Shown: positions 45,516 to 56,098, counted from the first letter of the stretch. The stretch: 64,000 nt of DNA from an uncultured Phycisphaerales bacterium (GCA_949373145.1 CASICI010000029.1:1-64000), one strand, 5' to 3'. Numbers and translations: made by a program. The notes: generated by a model not told the origin, from the sequence alone.

Positions 45516-48500
45516 TGAGACGTTCATGTCTTCTGGCCGTGTTCTCGTGTCTGCTCTGGAGTGGATGCGGACGCACGCCTGCCGTGCCGGTCGATGATTC
45601 GGTCTACGTCGACGCACTCAACGAAGGCGTCGGTCTGATGGGGCGTTTCGAATTCGAAGCGGCCGGTGAAGCGTTCGCTCGTGCCGTGCAGATGCGACCG
45701 CAGGCTCTGGTGGCGCGACTCGATGAAGGCATCTCGATTCTCAATCGCAGTGATGATGATGCGCAGATCATCGCCCTCGAGCGTTTTCGTGCATTGTTGA
45801 AGGAACATCCGTTGAACCCTCGGGTGAATTACTGCGCGGCTCTGGCGCTTCAGTATCTCGGTCGCCCCGATGAGGCCATGGTGCATCTCGAGGTCGTCCT
45901 CGAACAGGCGCCCGACGATGCGTACGGAACCTATTTCCTGGCCCAGGCCCTCGAACAGACCGGCACCTACGACCGTGCACGAGATCTCTTTCTTCGAGTG
46001 ACCGAACTCGATCCGTATCTGCGCAGTGCCTGGTTGGGACTTCAGCGGTGCGAAACGAGACTTGGAAACGAGGCTGCGGCGGAGGCGGCCCTCGCTGAAT
46101 TCGAATCACTCGCGCTGAATCCCCGTTCACGGTTGGCGGAGTATCGCTACACGCGAATGGGACCTCTTTCATTGGCGCTTGCGGGCCCCTCCGAAGCACC
46201 CTCGAGCGAGGGGTTCAGCCCTGCGTCCGCGTTCCAGCAGACGCAAGCGCTTCTGAAGACACCATTCAAGTCCTCGGGCACGCTTCAGGTCGTCGACCTC
46301 GATGGTGATGGACTGCCCGAAATCGTCTCCTCCGGAGTCGCCTCCGAAGGTCGGAGCTCGATTCTGATCAGGGATCCGAGTGCGAAGGGTGCCTGGCAGA
46401 TCGATGCGGAGCATCCGCTTTCCACCATCACCGCCGTGAACTGCATGCTCTTCGGCGACATCGACTCCGATGGTCGCGTCGACGCCTACGTCTGCCGTGA
46501 TGGCGTCGATCATCTCATGCTTCAGACCGAGTCCGGTTCCTGGACTCGCGCCTCGGACCTTCCCGTGTCGGACACCGACACCATCGATGGTGCGATCGCC
46601 GATCTCGATCATGACGGAGACCTCGACGTCTTCGCCGTGAACGCGGACGGCCCGGACCGACTGCTCAACAACAATGGTGACGGGACCTATCGCGACATCG
46701 CCGCCCGGGCCGGTGTCTCCGGTGGAGCTCGACCCTCGCGCCGCGTGCTGGTCGCGGACGTGGATCTCGATCGTGATGCCGATCTGATCGTTCTGCATGA
46801 CACGCCTCCGCACGCGGTCTACCTCAACGACCGACTCTGGTCCTATGCTCGTTCCTCCGCTTTCGAGCGTTTCGAGGCCTCTCCTCTTCTTGCGGTGTCC
46901 TCACGCTACGGAACTGAAAACGGTCTGGCCGTCCTGAGAACTGTGGAGGAGGGTGGCATCGCCTCCAACTGGGCCAACGCCGGCGGAGCGATTCCTTCCT
47001 GGACTTCGACCCAGCGTGAAGCGCTCTGCCTGGATGCCCCTCGATCGGTCGATCTGGTGCCAATCGATTGCACCGGTGACGGGATCGAGGAACTCATCGT
47101 CCGAACTGAAGGTGGTCTCTACGTTCTTTCTCCCACGAACGAGGTCCTGGCCTCCTTCGCATCGGAACAACCACTCGCCTCGCTTTCATCGATCGTGGTC
47201 GATCCTGCCGAAGGTCCCGGGTTGCTCACACTCTCCGAGCAGGGGGTGCTCGACGCGCGATGGCCTGCCACCGAAGCCGACGGTCGTCGACTCCGCGGAC
47301 GATATGCCACGGTCTTCTTCAGCGGTCGTGACGATCCAGCTCAGCAGATGCGTTCGAACACCAGCGGGATCGGTGTGCGCTGGGCGGCCCGAATCGGATC
47401 GAGCTGGCAGGCTGGTTCGACCTGGCGCTCGGGTTCCGGGCCGGGGCAGGGACTGCAGCCTCAGGTGATCGGCATGGGTGACGCCTCACGCATCGACTTT
47501 CTCGAGATCGACTGGCCTGATGGTGTCTTTCAAAGTGAACTGCAACTCGCTTCCGGAACGCATCGGATCGGCGAGATTCAACGGCAGATCTCGTCCTGTC
47601 CCCTGGTCTTCACTCGCGGGCATGATGATGATGGCTTCGAGTTCATCACCGATGTCCTCGGTGTCGGTGGCATGGGGGCGATGGTGTCACCCGGAGTGAC
47701 CGCACCATCGAGACCCGTCGAATCACTGTTGCTTCGCGAGGCTCCCGCCGAGCTGAGACTGGCCGAACCCATGGAGGAAGCGTGCTATCTCGATTCGATA
47801 CGAGTGGTCGCGTACGACGTGCCCGACGACTGCGAACTGGTGCTTGATGAACGTCTTGCCACCGCAGCGCCCGAAGCGACGTCACTGCCGCTGATCATCT
47901 CCGACGTGATGAAACCCAGCGCCGCTCGAACCGATCATTCCGAAGACGTGCTCCGGGAGGTTCTCGAGCATGATCTGCTCGCGGTGGATCCCGGACCGGT
48001 CGATGCTCGATTCATCGGACTGCTGGAGCACGAATCGCTGCTTGAACTCGAGTTCGCCGACGCCATCGATGGGTGTGATGTCCTGCTGGCTGAAGGCTGG
48101 GTCGAGTATCCCTACTCGCAGACAGTCTTCGCGGCATGGCAGGCCGGTGCGACGTACCAGCCTCCGACTCTCGAGGCTCGCACCGCCTCCGGGGACTGGG
48201 TGACGGTCTCGGACTCCTTCGGGTATCCCGCAGGCATGCCGCGAGCGATGGCTCTGCCGCTTCCTCGATTGCCGGAAGGCTGCCGAGCATTGCGAGTCCG
48301 CTCGAATCAGGAGATCTACTGGGACCGTATTCGGGTGGGTGTCACGCAGTCTGGCTCGATCGAGCCTCTCGAAGTGCCCATGACCGATGCGACATTGGGT
48401 TTCTGCGGCTTCCCGCGCCGGACCACCGGTCCTCAACGTCAGCCCGAGTACGACTACGGTCGCCGGGCTCAGTTCGGTGATGTCCGACATCAAGCCGGTT

Positions 48501-48805
48501 TCTACACGGACTTCGGGCCATGCCTCGAACTGGTCTCCCGGACCGACGATGCCTGTGCCATCATCGGCCCCGGCGAGGAGATCAGGCTCCGCTTCGATTC
48601 CATCGCCGACACGCTCGGCGTTCCCGCACCGGGCATGCGACGCCACTGGGTTCTGCAACTCGCCGGCTGGTGCAAGGACATGGATCTCTTCACGCATCAG
48701 GGCGAGCGACTCGAACCGCTGCCGTCCAGGGATGGACAGGGGCCTGATGCCGCCGCTCGAGCTCTGATGCAACGTCACAACCGTCGTTTCGCGTCAGGTC
48801 GTTGA
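45515..48805 (+). CDS. TPR - FG-GAP - ASPIC/UnbV lipoprotein
   Basis: 1096 residues. Signal peptide with lipobox LLWSGCG. TPR region (about 30-210; MGRFEFEAAGEAFARAVQMRP, NYCAALALQYLGRPDEAMVHL). Then FG-GAP/VCBS repeats (QVVDLDGDGLPEIVSSG; IADLDHDGDLDVFAVNADGPDRLLNNNGDGTYRDIA) and an ASPIC/UnbV segment near 600 (GVRWAARIGSSWQAGSTW...RIDFLEIDWPDGVFQ). The remaining 450 residues are a beta-rich region of unknown type. Expected on the outer membrane or periplasmic side as a beta-propeller scaffold. Second gene of the operon feeding into the pentaheme cytochrome. Confidence 0.82.
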   Translation: MRRSCLLAVFSCLLWSGCGRTPAVPVDDSVYVDALNEGVGLMGRFEFEAAGEAFARAVQMRPQALVARLDEGISILNRSDDDAQIIALERFRALLKEHPLNPRVNYCAALALQYLGRPDEAMVHLEVVLEQAPDDAYGTYFLAQALEQTGTYDRARDLFLRVTELDPYLRSAWLGLQRCETRLGNEAAAEAALAEFESLALNPRSRLAEYRYTRMGPLSLALAGPSEAPSSEGFSPASAFQQTQALLKTPFKSSGTLQVVDLDGDGLPEIVSSGVASEGRSSILIRDPSAKGAWQIDAEHPLSTITAVNCMLFGDIDSDGRVDAYVCRDGVDHLMLQTESGSWTRASDLPVSDTDTIDGAIADLDHDGDLDVFAVNADGPDRLLNNNGDGTYRDIAARAGVSGGARPSRRVLVADVDLDRDADLIVLHDTPPHAVYLNDRLWSYARSSAFERFEASPLLAVSSRYGTENGLAVLRTVEEGGIASNWANAGGAIPSWTSTQREALCLDAPRSVDLVPIDCTGDGIEELIVRTEGGLYVLSPTNEVLASFASEQPLASLSSIVVDPAEGPGLLTLSEQGVLDARWPATEADGRRLRGRYATVFFSGRDDPAQQMRSNTSGIGVRWAARIGSSWQAGSTWRSGSGPGQGLQPQVIGMGDASRIDFLEIDWPDGVFQSELQLASGTHRIGEIQRQISSCPLVFTRGHDDDGFEFITDVLGVGGMGAMVSPGVTAPSRPVESLLLREAPAELRLAEPMEEACYLDSIRVVAYDVPDDCELVLDERLATAAPEATSLPLIISDVMKPSAARTDHSEDVLREVLEHDLLAVDPGPVDARFIGLLEHESLLELEFADAIDGCDVLLAEGWVEYPYSQTVFAAWQAGATYQPPTLEARTASGDWVTVSDSFGYPAGMPRAMALPLPRLPEGCRALRVRSNQEIYWDRIRVGVTQSGSIEPLEVPMTDATLGFCGFPRRTTGPQRQPEYDYGRRAQFGDVRHQAGFYTDFGPCLELVSRTDDACAIIGPGEEIRLRFDSIADTLGVPAPGMRRHWVLQLAGWCKDMDLFTHQGERLEPLPSRDGQGPDAAARALMQRHNRRFASGR

Positions 48806-48841
48806 TCTTTTTCCTTCACTGGCCCTTAAGATGTTGGCACG

Positions 48842-51595
48842 ATGACTGATTCGTCAAGACACGAACGCTTTCGCGCAGTGACCCCGGGGTTGCGTCGCAT
48901 CCTCCTGCTGGTGCTGGTCGGATTCGGGCTCATGTCGCTCGATTCGATCTACCTGCTGGGTGTTCGTTTCTTCGCGGAGGTCGCCGCGACACCAGCGGAC
49001 ACCTTGATTTCGATCTGGGCGTTTCTGATCCATGTGATCCTGGGCCTGCTCCTGGTGGTGCCGGTGGTGCTGTACGGCTTCGGTCATCTTCTTCGCGCAC
49101 GCCGATCTCCCAACCGAAATGCGCGTCGTGTCGGCTACGTCCTCTTCGCGACCTCTCTCATCCTGCTGTTGTCCGGGGTTCTGCTGCTTCGCGTCGAGGG
49201 ACTCTTCATGCCCTTTTCGGATGGGGACTCCCGCGCTCTGATCTGGTGGGCGCACGTGCTTGCGCCATTGGTGGTGGTCTGGTTGTTCATCGCCCATCGC
49301 ATGGTCGGACCGCGTCTGCAATGGCGAGTCGGCATTCGCTGGGCCGGGATCGGCTCCGCTGTGCTGGCCGTCCTCTTCGTCTTTCATTCCAACGGCGGCG
49401 AACCGGTGATCAGGGATCTGGACACCTCCGGAATGAGTCTCACCAATGCGCGGATCAGCGGGGCGGAGTCGATCTCCGTCACCGATCTGACCGATGTCGC
49501 TTCCTGCATCGCCTGCCACCCTGATGTGCACGCGTCATGGTCCGGCAGCGCGCATCGATTCTCCTCCTTCGACAATCCGATCTACGCCGCCACCGCCCGC
49601 GATGCGCGATCCGGAGGTGTGCATCTCTCCAACTTCTGTGCGGGCTGTCACGATCCGGTCCTGCTGGCCTCGGGCACGCTTGACGACCCTCGGCTGGATG
49701 ATGCCACCGTCGATCCCACGTCGATCCCCGGGGCCACCGCCGGAGTGAACTGTCTGGTGTGTCATTCGATCGTCGATGCCGAGCCATCTGGAAACGGATC
49801 ATGGACCATTCATCCGCCCACACGCTATCCCTTTCATGATTCGGAGTGGGACGGACTCAAGTGGGTCAATCGTCAGCTGATCCGGGCTCGACCGGAACTC
49901 CATGCACGCACCATGCTCGTTCCCGGGGTCACGGACTCCGCGGTGTTCTGTGGCAGTTGTCACAAGGCATGGATTCCAGAGGATCTCAACGACTATCGCT
50001 GGCTGGCGGGCCAGAACCACTACGACTCCTGGCGATTGAGTGGTGTCTCCGGACACGGTCTCGATTCGTGGCGCTGGCCGGAACACGCCATCACCGACTG
50101 CAACGTGTGTCACATGCCCCTTCAGCCTTCGGCGGGCATGGCGGCACGCATCCGCGATGACTCTTCGGTGCTGAAGGTTCACGACCATCAGTTCGCCTCC
50201 GGAAACACAGCTCTGATGGAGCTCCTCCAGCTTCCGGACAAGGCGGAACGACTGGCGGCGAGCAAGGCCGCGCTGGCTGGTTCGATGCGTGTCGACATCA
50301 TCGGACTGCGTGAGGGCGGCGTGATCGACGGTCCCTTCATCGGGCCGATACGCCCCGAGAATCCCACTCTGGTTCGCGGGCGACCGTACCTCCTGGAGGT
50401 CGTGAGTCGCAATCTCGCCACCGGCCATGCCTTCACCCAGGGAACCGCCGACAGCAACGAGATCTGGCTTGAACTGACCGTTCGTGACGGGGATCGCATC
50501 CTCGCGCACAGCGGACTCATTGATGAGGCTGGTGTGGTCGATCCCGACGCGTATCGCCTGAACTCGTTCGTGATCGACTCCGAGGGTCATCGAGTCGAGA
50601 ACCGATCGGCCGGACGCATCTTCACCAAGGTCTACGATCACCAGGTGCCACCGGGTGCGGCCGCGGTCACGCATTACAGACTTGATGTCCCGGAGGATCT
50701 CGAAGGTCCTCTGACGATCGAGGTCGTGATGCGGTATCGAAAATTCGATGAGCAGTTGATGGCGTTCGTCTACGGCCCCGTCGATGGAAGAGCGCTCGTC
50801 AAGACGCTGCCGGCCGTCGAGATCACCCGCGATCGCGTGGTCCTTTCCATCGATGGAAAGACGGCAGTGGATTCCGTGTCGCCGCTCGAAGCACCTGCCG
50901 AATCCTGGGAGCGACTCTATGACTACGGGATCGGCCTGTTCCGAACCGGAAAACAGGGAAGCTTTCGACAATCGGAGAACGCCTTCGAGATGGTGGAAGC
51001 TCTGGGCCGCCTCGAAGGAGCCTACGGGCTCGCTCGCGTGCTCGAACGTCAGGGGCGCCTCGATGAGGCGATCGCCTCACTGGAACGTGCCTCCGCGCCC
51101 GAATCGACGGTGATGCCCTGGGGCGTCACCTATCTCTCGGGACAGATCGATCTGAAGCGTGGGCGTTTCGATTCCGCGCGGGAACGTCTGGAGGCTCTGG
51201 CATTCGAGCAACCGGAGCGTTTTCCCGGAGCCACCGCTCGCGGGTTTGATTTTCACGGCTACGACAGGCTTCTTCTTTCACTCGCCGGTCTGGAACTGCG
51301 TCTGGCGAACCCCGAAGAACCCGAGCTCTACGAAAAGGCACTGGGCATGATCGAGATCGTCCTGAAGCGCAACCCCGAGTCGGCACGTGCCTACTGGCTT
51401 CGTGCGCAGGCTCAGGAAGGGCTTGGTCGCTCCGAGGATGCTGCCGTCTCTCGAGATCTGAACGCTCGTTATCGAATCGATGAGCAAGCCGGTGAAGCCG
51501 CGATCAGAGACGCACGCAAGCGGTATCCTGCCGCCGATCATGCCGCGAATCCCCAGGCGATCTATCCACTTTCCTCATCCGAGGTCGACTCTTGA
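48842..51595 (+). CDS. Membrane pentaheme cytochrome c with C-terminal TPR region
   Basis: 917 residues. Residues 1-190 hold five membrane helices, with His in helix positions (FLIHVILG; WWAHVLAPLVVVWLFIAHRM) that could bind b-type heme. A periplasmic cytochrome domain has five CxxCH sites: CIACH (about 221), CAGCH (266), CLVCH (302), CGSCH (370), CNVCH (419), of the cytochrome c-552/4 type. The part beyond about 680 is TPR-like (GAYGLARVLERQGRLDEAIASLERA). It could move electrons from quinol through the membrane to periplasmic or surface acceptors. It follows the lipoprotein gene by 36 bases and overlaps the next gene. Confidence 0.85.
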   Translation: MTDSSRHERFRAVTPGLRRILLLVLVGFGLMSLDSIYLLGVRFFAEVAATPADTLISIWAFLIHVILGLLLVVPVVLYGFGHLLRARRSPNRNARRVGYVLFATSLILLLSGVLLLRVEGLFMPFSDGDSRALIWWAHVLAPLVVVWLFIAHRMVGPRLQWRVGIRWAGIGSAVLAVLFVFHSNGGEPVIRDLDTSGMSLTNARISGAESISVTDLTDVASCIACHPDVHASWSGSAHRFSSFDNPIYAATARDARSGGVHLSNFCAGCHDPVLLASGTLDDPRLDDATVDPTSIPGATAGVNCLVCHSIVDAEPSGNGSWTIHPPTRYPFHDSEWDGLKWVNRQLIRARPELHARTMLVPGVTDSAVFCGSCHKAWIPEDLNDYRWLAGQNHYDSWRLSGVSGHGLDSWRWPEHAITDCNVCHMPLQPSAGMAARIRDDSSVLKVHDHQFASGNTALMELLQLPDKAERLAASKAALAGSMRVDIIGLREGGVIDGPFIGPIRPENPTLVRGRPYLLEVVSRNLATGHAFTQGTADSNEIWLELTVRDGDRILAHSGLIDEAGVVDPDAYRLNSFVIDSEGHRVENRSAGRIFTKVYDHQVPPGAAAVTHYRLDVPEDLEGPLTIEVVMRYRKFDEQLMAFVYGPVDGRALVKTLPAVEITRDRVVLSIDGKTAVDSVSPLEAPAESWERLYDYGIGLFRTGKQGSFRQSENAFEMVEALGRLEGAYGLARVLERQGRLDEAIASLERASAPESTVMPWGVTYLSGQIDLKRGRFDSARERLEALAFEQPERFPGATARGFDFHGYDRLLLSLAGLELRLANPEEPELYEKALGMIEIVLKRNPESARAYWLRAQAQEGLGRSEDAAVSRDLNARYRIDEQAGEAAIRDARKRYPAADHAANPQAIYPLSSSEVDS

Positions 51596-53409
51596 CCGTC
51601 CCGCGCGACGATGACAGACCGGGACGCAGCTCCCGTGGAGAACGTCGCGTTCTGGGCGTGATTCTCGCCGGAGGGATCGGTGGCATCATCGTGGTCCTGC
51701 TCGTGATCCTTCTGCGATCCGAGGAGACCGAACCTTCGTCGGAAATCACCGGCAAGGCGCTCGTGCCCGTTCCTGAAACCACCTCTGAGTCGAGAAGACT
51801 CCCACCATTCGCCGCATCCTTCACGGACGTGGCCCAAGACTCCGGCGTGCGTCATGCACAGTCCAGTGGCGCCACGGGTGAACGACTTCTTCCTGAAACG
51901 ATGGGTAGTGGAGTCGCCATCGGTGATCTCGATGATGACGGCGATCCGGATCTTCTCTTTTCGAACTACGGTGGCACACCTCGTCTCTATCGAAACGACA
52001 CCTCGCCCGAGGGCGTGCTGAGATTCACCGATGTGACCGAAGGCAGTGGACTCGAGGCGGTCACGGCGACGACCACCGCGGCACTGGGCGACATCGACGG
52101 AGATGGCCGACTGGATCTCCTGCTCGGACGTGTCGGAACCGATCCTCTCTTCCGAAACACCGGAGAGATGACCTTCGTCCGCAGCGAGGAGCTCGGTGAG
52201 GGCTGGACGACGGCAGCCGGGTTCTTCGACGCCGATGGTGATCGGGATGCCGATCTTCTGGTGGCCAGCTACGTCGAATGGACACCGGAACTGGATCGTG
52301 AAGTCGATTTCACTCTGGATGGCATCGGTCGTGCCTACGGTCCTCCCACCGGCTTTTCCGGTACCGATCTTCGACTTCTGATCAACGACGGAAACGGTCT
52401 CTTCGTCGACGAGGCCGAGTCCCGCGGGTTGATGATCCGACGGGCCGATCGTGGTGTTTCAGTGATGAAGGCGCTCGGTCTTCTTCTCGTCGATGTCGAT
52501 CGCGACGGTGACACTGACATCCTCATCGCCAACGACACGACCGCGAACCGTCTGTTTCTCAATGATGGAAACGGAACCTTCAGCGAGGACGCGGCGCGGC
52601 TCGGTGTCGCCTTCGACCTCGACGGAAATGCGACGGGGGCCATGGGAGTCGACGCCGTTCGCGACCCATCCACAGCGGAACTCTTGTTCGCGGTGGGAAA
52701 CTTCGCCAACGAATCCTCCTCTCTGTATCGCCAGCGCGGTGGCGTCGCGTTTCGCGATGAATCCGCGGTGAGCGGCATCGGTTTCGCCACTCGCAACCCG
52801 CTCACTTTCGGGACTCTCCTTCTCGACCTCGATCTCGATGGCCTGCCTGATCTGATTCAGATCAACGGCCACATCGAACCTGAGATTCTCAGAGTGCAGA
52901 AGGGGCAGCAGTATCGTCAGCGTGCACAGGTCTTCCGCGGTGTCGGTGAAGTGGGTCGGTTTCGCACCGTCGGCTCCGATCGTCTGGGCGATCTGGCTCT
53001 TCCCATGGTCGGTCGAGCCGCCGCGTCCGGTGATCTCGATGGTGACGGTGATTACGACCTGGTCGTGACACGTCTCGATGATGTGCCCCTGGTCCTTCGC
53101 AACGACCTCGACCCCGAGCAGGACGATGTTCTCATCGTCGAAGTACGTGGCCGGATGGCCAACGCAGGTGGCGAGGGTGTGCGACTTGACGTGCGGGATG
53201 CGGATGGCAAGATTCTCTGGACAGGGGAACTCACCCGGACTCGTTCGTACCTGTCTCAGTCACAACCGAGACTCCTTCTCGGGCTGGAGGCATGCCGCCG
53301 TCCCTTGACCGTGCAGGCCACGTTTCCTTCGGGCTCCGTGGTCACTCGAACCACCGATGGTTCGGAGCCCGTCGTCATCGACGCACCTCGAGGCGCGTCG
53401 GCCAGATGA
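51592..53409 (+). CDS. Membrane-anchored FG-GAP/ASPIC (CRTAC1-type) protein
   Basis: 605 residues with an N-terminal anchor (RRVLGVILAGGIGGIIVVLLVILL), then the CRTAC1-family pattern: FTDVAQDSGVRHAQSSG, repeated FG-GAP calcium loops (IGDLDDDGDPDLLFSN, LGDIDGDGRLDLLLG, LLVDVDRDGDTDILIANDT) and a C-terminal ASPIC/UnbV-like end. Start is TTG 51592 overlapping the cytochrome stop (TTGA). Third gene of the nitrilase-ASPIC-cytochrome-ASPIC operon. Role unknown; probably an extracytoplasmic propeller partner of the cytochrome. Confidence 0.85.
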   Translation: MTVPRDDDRPGRSSRGERRVLGVILAGGIGGIIVVLLVILLRSEETEPSSEITGKALVPVPETTSESRRLPPFAASFTDVAQDSGVRHAQSSGATGERLLPETMGSGVAIGDLDDDGDPDLLFSNYGGTPRLYRNDTSPEGVLRFTDVTEGSGLEAVTATTTAALGDIDGDGRLDLLLGRVGTDPLFRNTGEMTFVRSEELGEGWTTAAGFFDADGDRDADLLVASYVEWTPELDREVDFTLDGIGRAYGPPTGFSGTDLRLLINDGNGLFVDEAESRGLMIRRADRGVSVMKALGLLLVDVDRDGDTDILIANDTTANRLFLNDGNGTFSEDAARLGVAFDLDGNATGAMGVDAVRDPSTAELLFAVGNFANESSSLYRQRGGVAFRDESAVSGIGFATRNPLTFGTLLLDLDLDGLPDLIQINGHIEPEILRVQKGQQYRQRAQVFRGVGEVGRFRTVGSDRLGDLALPMVGRAAASGDLDGDGDYDLVVTRLDDVPLVLRNDLDPEQDDVLIVEVRGRMANAGGEGVRLDVRDADGKILWTGELTRTRSYLSQSQPRLLLGLEACRRPLTVQATFPSGSVVTRTTDGSEPVVIDAPRGASAR

Positions 53410-53411
53410 AA

Positions 53412-53443
53412 AAAAGAGCCCCCGACGAATCGTCGGAGGCTCT
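53412..53443 (-). terminator. Intrinsic terminator between convergent genes
   Basis: Stem AAGAGCC...GACGA / TCGTC...GGCTCTT, with eight T after it on the minus strand, lies between the plus-strand operon end (53409) and the minus-strand gene ending at 53477. It fits the minus-strand gene best but may act in both directions. Confidence 0.8.
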
Positions 53444-53476
53444 TGACTGTCAACCTGATGTCGTCGCCCGAGAGGC

Positions 53477-56017
53477 TCAGCCGGTACAGCTGCCCCAGGT
53501 GCTCAGAATGATCGCAAGGTCCTGGCCGTCGACGGTGTTGTCACCGTTGAGGTCCGCGACGCTTCCGTCGAGCCCCCATGCACTCAGGACCACGGCAAGA
53601 TCCGAGCCTCCGACTTCGCCGTCTCCGTTGAAGTCCGCCGGGCAGGCAGGTGCTTCCTCGCAGATCAGTCGGTTGATGGAGAACTCATCGACCCCAGCTT
53701 CAGTGATCGAATTGTTGGGGTTGTCGGTGGCCACGAATCGAACCTGGACCGTTGCGGTGGGTTCGACGAGTTCGGACACCACGAAGGTTCGCGGGTACCA
53801 GTTGCTGTCGATCCCCTCGAGCTGACCGTTGCCGTTGGTGTCGGCATCGACCTCGTGGGCGAGCACCCAGTCTGAGCCGTTGTTCGAGACTTCGATCAGC
53901 ATCGAGTCGGCGTCAGCGGGGGTTCCTGAGGCATCATCGCAGTTGAACCAGACCATGACCGAAATCTCGGCATCACCCTCTGTAAGGTCGATGACGGGCG
54001 AGAGCAGTGTGACCGAACCGGAGTCGAGGTCGTTGCTGCCGGCGGTGGCACCCGCAGCACCGTTCTGGGTGACGTAGCAGAGCGTGCCATCATCACTGGC
54101 ATCTTCATCGGGAGCCATCTGCTGGCCCGAGCTGAAGGTGCCGTTGGGATCGGCGATCCCCCAGAAGCCTGCGGTGGTCCCCACGCTGGCACTGGTGGTG
54201 AACCCATCGGTGCCTGATTCGAATGACTCGACGACCAGTATTTCGCCGGTGGCGGGACTGGTCTGGTAGTTGCTGGTGGGTGCGTTGCTGGGATCAGCGA
54301 AGTCGAGTCCACTGAGTTCGGCGCTCATGTAGTACTGGATGGTGCTTCCACAGTCGAGTGAAGGAAGCAGGGCTCGCCAGCTGGTGCCGCCGAGTGACTG
54401 GAGTTCCGAAGTCTCGAAGGCCGCTCCATCGATCGAGTAGTTGAGGAGTGCGGTTCCCGGCGTGATCGTTCCGCCGATTTCCGAAAGCCGGATGGGGACT
54501 TCAGTGATCACGCCCGGTTCGATCGTGGTGGGAAGGCCGTCGGGATATGCGAAGTCGATTCTCAGTGGTGGCTTGTTCATCCACACCGAGAATCCCGAGC
54601 AACGTGCCTGGAAGATGTCGATGTAGCCGTCGCCGTTGAAGTCGACGGGGGCGATGTCGAAGCTTGCGGACAATTCCGAACTTGGAATCGGCAGCGTGTT
54701 CTCCACGAAGAGTTCGTTGACATTGCCGGTGTTCTCGTACAGATGGGACCGGCGTCCGGTGCTCGGGCAGAATGAGGGAAGGTCGGCGTCGACATCGGCC
54801 ACGAAGCAGTCGAGGTCGCCGTCATTGTCAAGGTCGAAGCATGACGGGGTGTTTCCGAATTCGCTCAGTGAGTCGCCGATCACATAGGTGGTGAAGTTGG
54901 CTCGTCCGTCGCTGCCGTTTCCGGTGTTGATCGCATAACGGTCCTGAGAGTCATCGATGATGATCATGTCCATGTCGGCATCGCCGTCGAGGTCATCCAC
55001 CTTGAAGTGGTAGGGCGCACCCGAATAGACCAGATCGGTGTTGAAATCGGTGCCTGGCGTGGTGCCTTCGTTGTAGAAGATCTCGACGATGTTGGCGCCG
55101 AGCGTGTTGCACGCGGCGATGTCGATCTTGCCGTCGTTGTTGAAGTCCGCGGCCTCGGCGGCATTTCCGAAATCCGTCGAGAGTTCGGAGCTGGTCATGA
55201 CCGTGTTCAACGTGTCATAGAAGTAACCGGGACCGGGGCCCGCAGGATCGTCTCCCCAGTTGAAGAGGAGTTTGGCGTTGTAGTCATCCGAGGAATTTTC
55301 GGGAGGACTCGCCTGGCACTCTCCCGGGTCGTTGGTGTCACCGTCACCGTTGATGTCGATGCAGTAGGTGCCACTCGTCTCTGGAGTGTCGTAATCCGTG
55401 TAGAACAGGTCGACATAGCCGTCGCCGTTGAAGTCGGCCCATGCGATGTCACAGAAACGAGGGTTTGCGACGCTGCCGTTGATCGCGAACATCTCTGGAA
55501 TTCGAAGGTGCTCGTGCTTGAAGCCGAGCCAGTTGCCGTTCTGGTCGTTGCCGAGGTTCAAGTGGACTCTGGGCTGGCCGAGTGTCCAGTCCATGTCGTC
55601 ACTCATCGTGGTGGCTGTGACCAGATCGAGGAATCCGTCGTTGTTCACGTCCATGGCTTCGACGTTGCGGTCGTTGGAGGGTGCGGCGAAACCGTCGTCT
55701 CCCGCGAGGTCGGAACTCGTGGCGAATTCATCGGTGCGGTCGGTCAGGACACCGTCCTCGTTCATCAACAGCAGGTTGGGCCATCCGCCTTCGATGGAAC
55801 CGACGAATTTGATGGCGACGGCGACGTCGACATCTCCATCGTTGTCGAAGTCTCCCCAGGTGATGTCCTTCTCGAGATTGAGATATTCGAATGTGGGATC
55901 GAGAATCAGTCTCTCGTCGGTCTCATTCACCAGTTCAAGAGTGTTGAACTGAGCGTGTGCCAATCCTGCTGGAAGCAGCAGGCTTGCAAGTGTGATGATT
56001 CTGAGTTCGGATCGCAT
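53477..56017 (-). CDS. Secreted FG-GAP protein with C-terminal dockerin-like module
   Basis: 846 residues. Signal peptide (MRSELRIITLASLLLPAGLAHA). About seven FG-GAP repeats (ITWGDFDNDGDVDVAVA; IAWADFNGDGYVDLFYTD; FKVDDLDGDADMDMIIID). A beta-sandwich region around 600-750 (EILVVESFESGTDGFTT...SVMVWFNCDD) resembles a jelly-roll binding domain. The end carries two dockerin-like calcium loops (ADFNGDGEVGGSDLAVVLSAW, ADLNGDNTVDGQDLAIILSTW). Exported and probably surface-bound. Convergent with the cytochrome operon. Confidence 0.85.
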   Translation of the reverse strand: MRSELRIITLASLLLPAGLAHAQFNTLELVNETDERLILDPTFEYLNLEKDITWGDFDNDGDVDVAVAIKFVGSIEGGWPNLLLMNEDGVLTDRTDEFATSSDLAGDDGFAAPSNDRNVEAMDVNNDGFLDLVTATTMSDDMDWTLGQPRVHLNLGNDQNGNWLGFKHEHLRIPEMFAINGSVANPRFCDIAWADFNGDGYVDLFYTDYDTPETSGTYCIDINGDGDTNDPGECQASPPENSSDDYNAKLLFNWGDDPAGPGPGYFYDTLNTVMTSSELSTDFGNAAEAADFNNDGKIDIAACNTLGANIVEIFYNEGTTPGTDFNTDLVYSGAPYHFKVDDLDGDADMDMIIIDDSQDRYAINTGNGSDGRANFTTYVIGDSLSEFGNTPSCFDLDNDGDLDCFVADVDADLPSFCPSTGRRSHLYENTGNVNELFVENTLPIPSSELSASFDIAPVDFNGDGYIDIFQARCSGFSVWMNKPPLRIDFAYPDGLPTTIEPGVITEVPIRLSEIGGTITPGTALLNYSIDGAAFETSELQSLGGTSWRALLPSLDCGSTIQYYMSAELSGLDFADPSNAPTSNYQTSPATGEILVVESFESGTDGFTTSASVGTTAGFWGIADPNGTFSSGQQMAPDEDASDDGTLCYVTQNGAAGATAGSNDLDSGSVTLLSPVIDLTEGDAEISVMVWFNCDDASGTPADADSMLIEVSNNGSDWVLAHEVDADTNGNGQLEGIDSNWYPRTFVVSELVEPTATVQVRFVATDNPNNSITEAGVDEFSINRLICEEAPACPADFNGDGEVGGSDLAVVLSAWGLDGSVADLNGDNTVDGQDLAIILSTWGSCTG

Positions 56018-56098
56018 GATTTTCTGCTCCAGAGTCGTTGCAGTGGGAAGCGGTCTGTCCGCTGTGGGTGTGGGGTGGGGAAATTCGTGTCTGTCTTT

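Noticed and set aside
44379-45617. 412-aa minus-strand ORF
   Set aside because: Antisense of the nitrilase-family gene, whose catalytic triad is intact.
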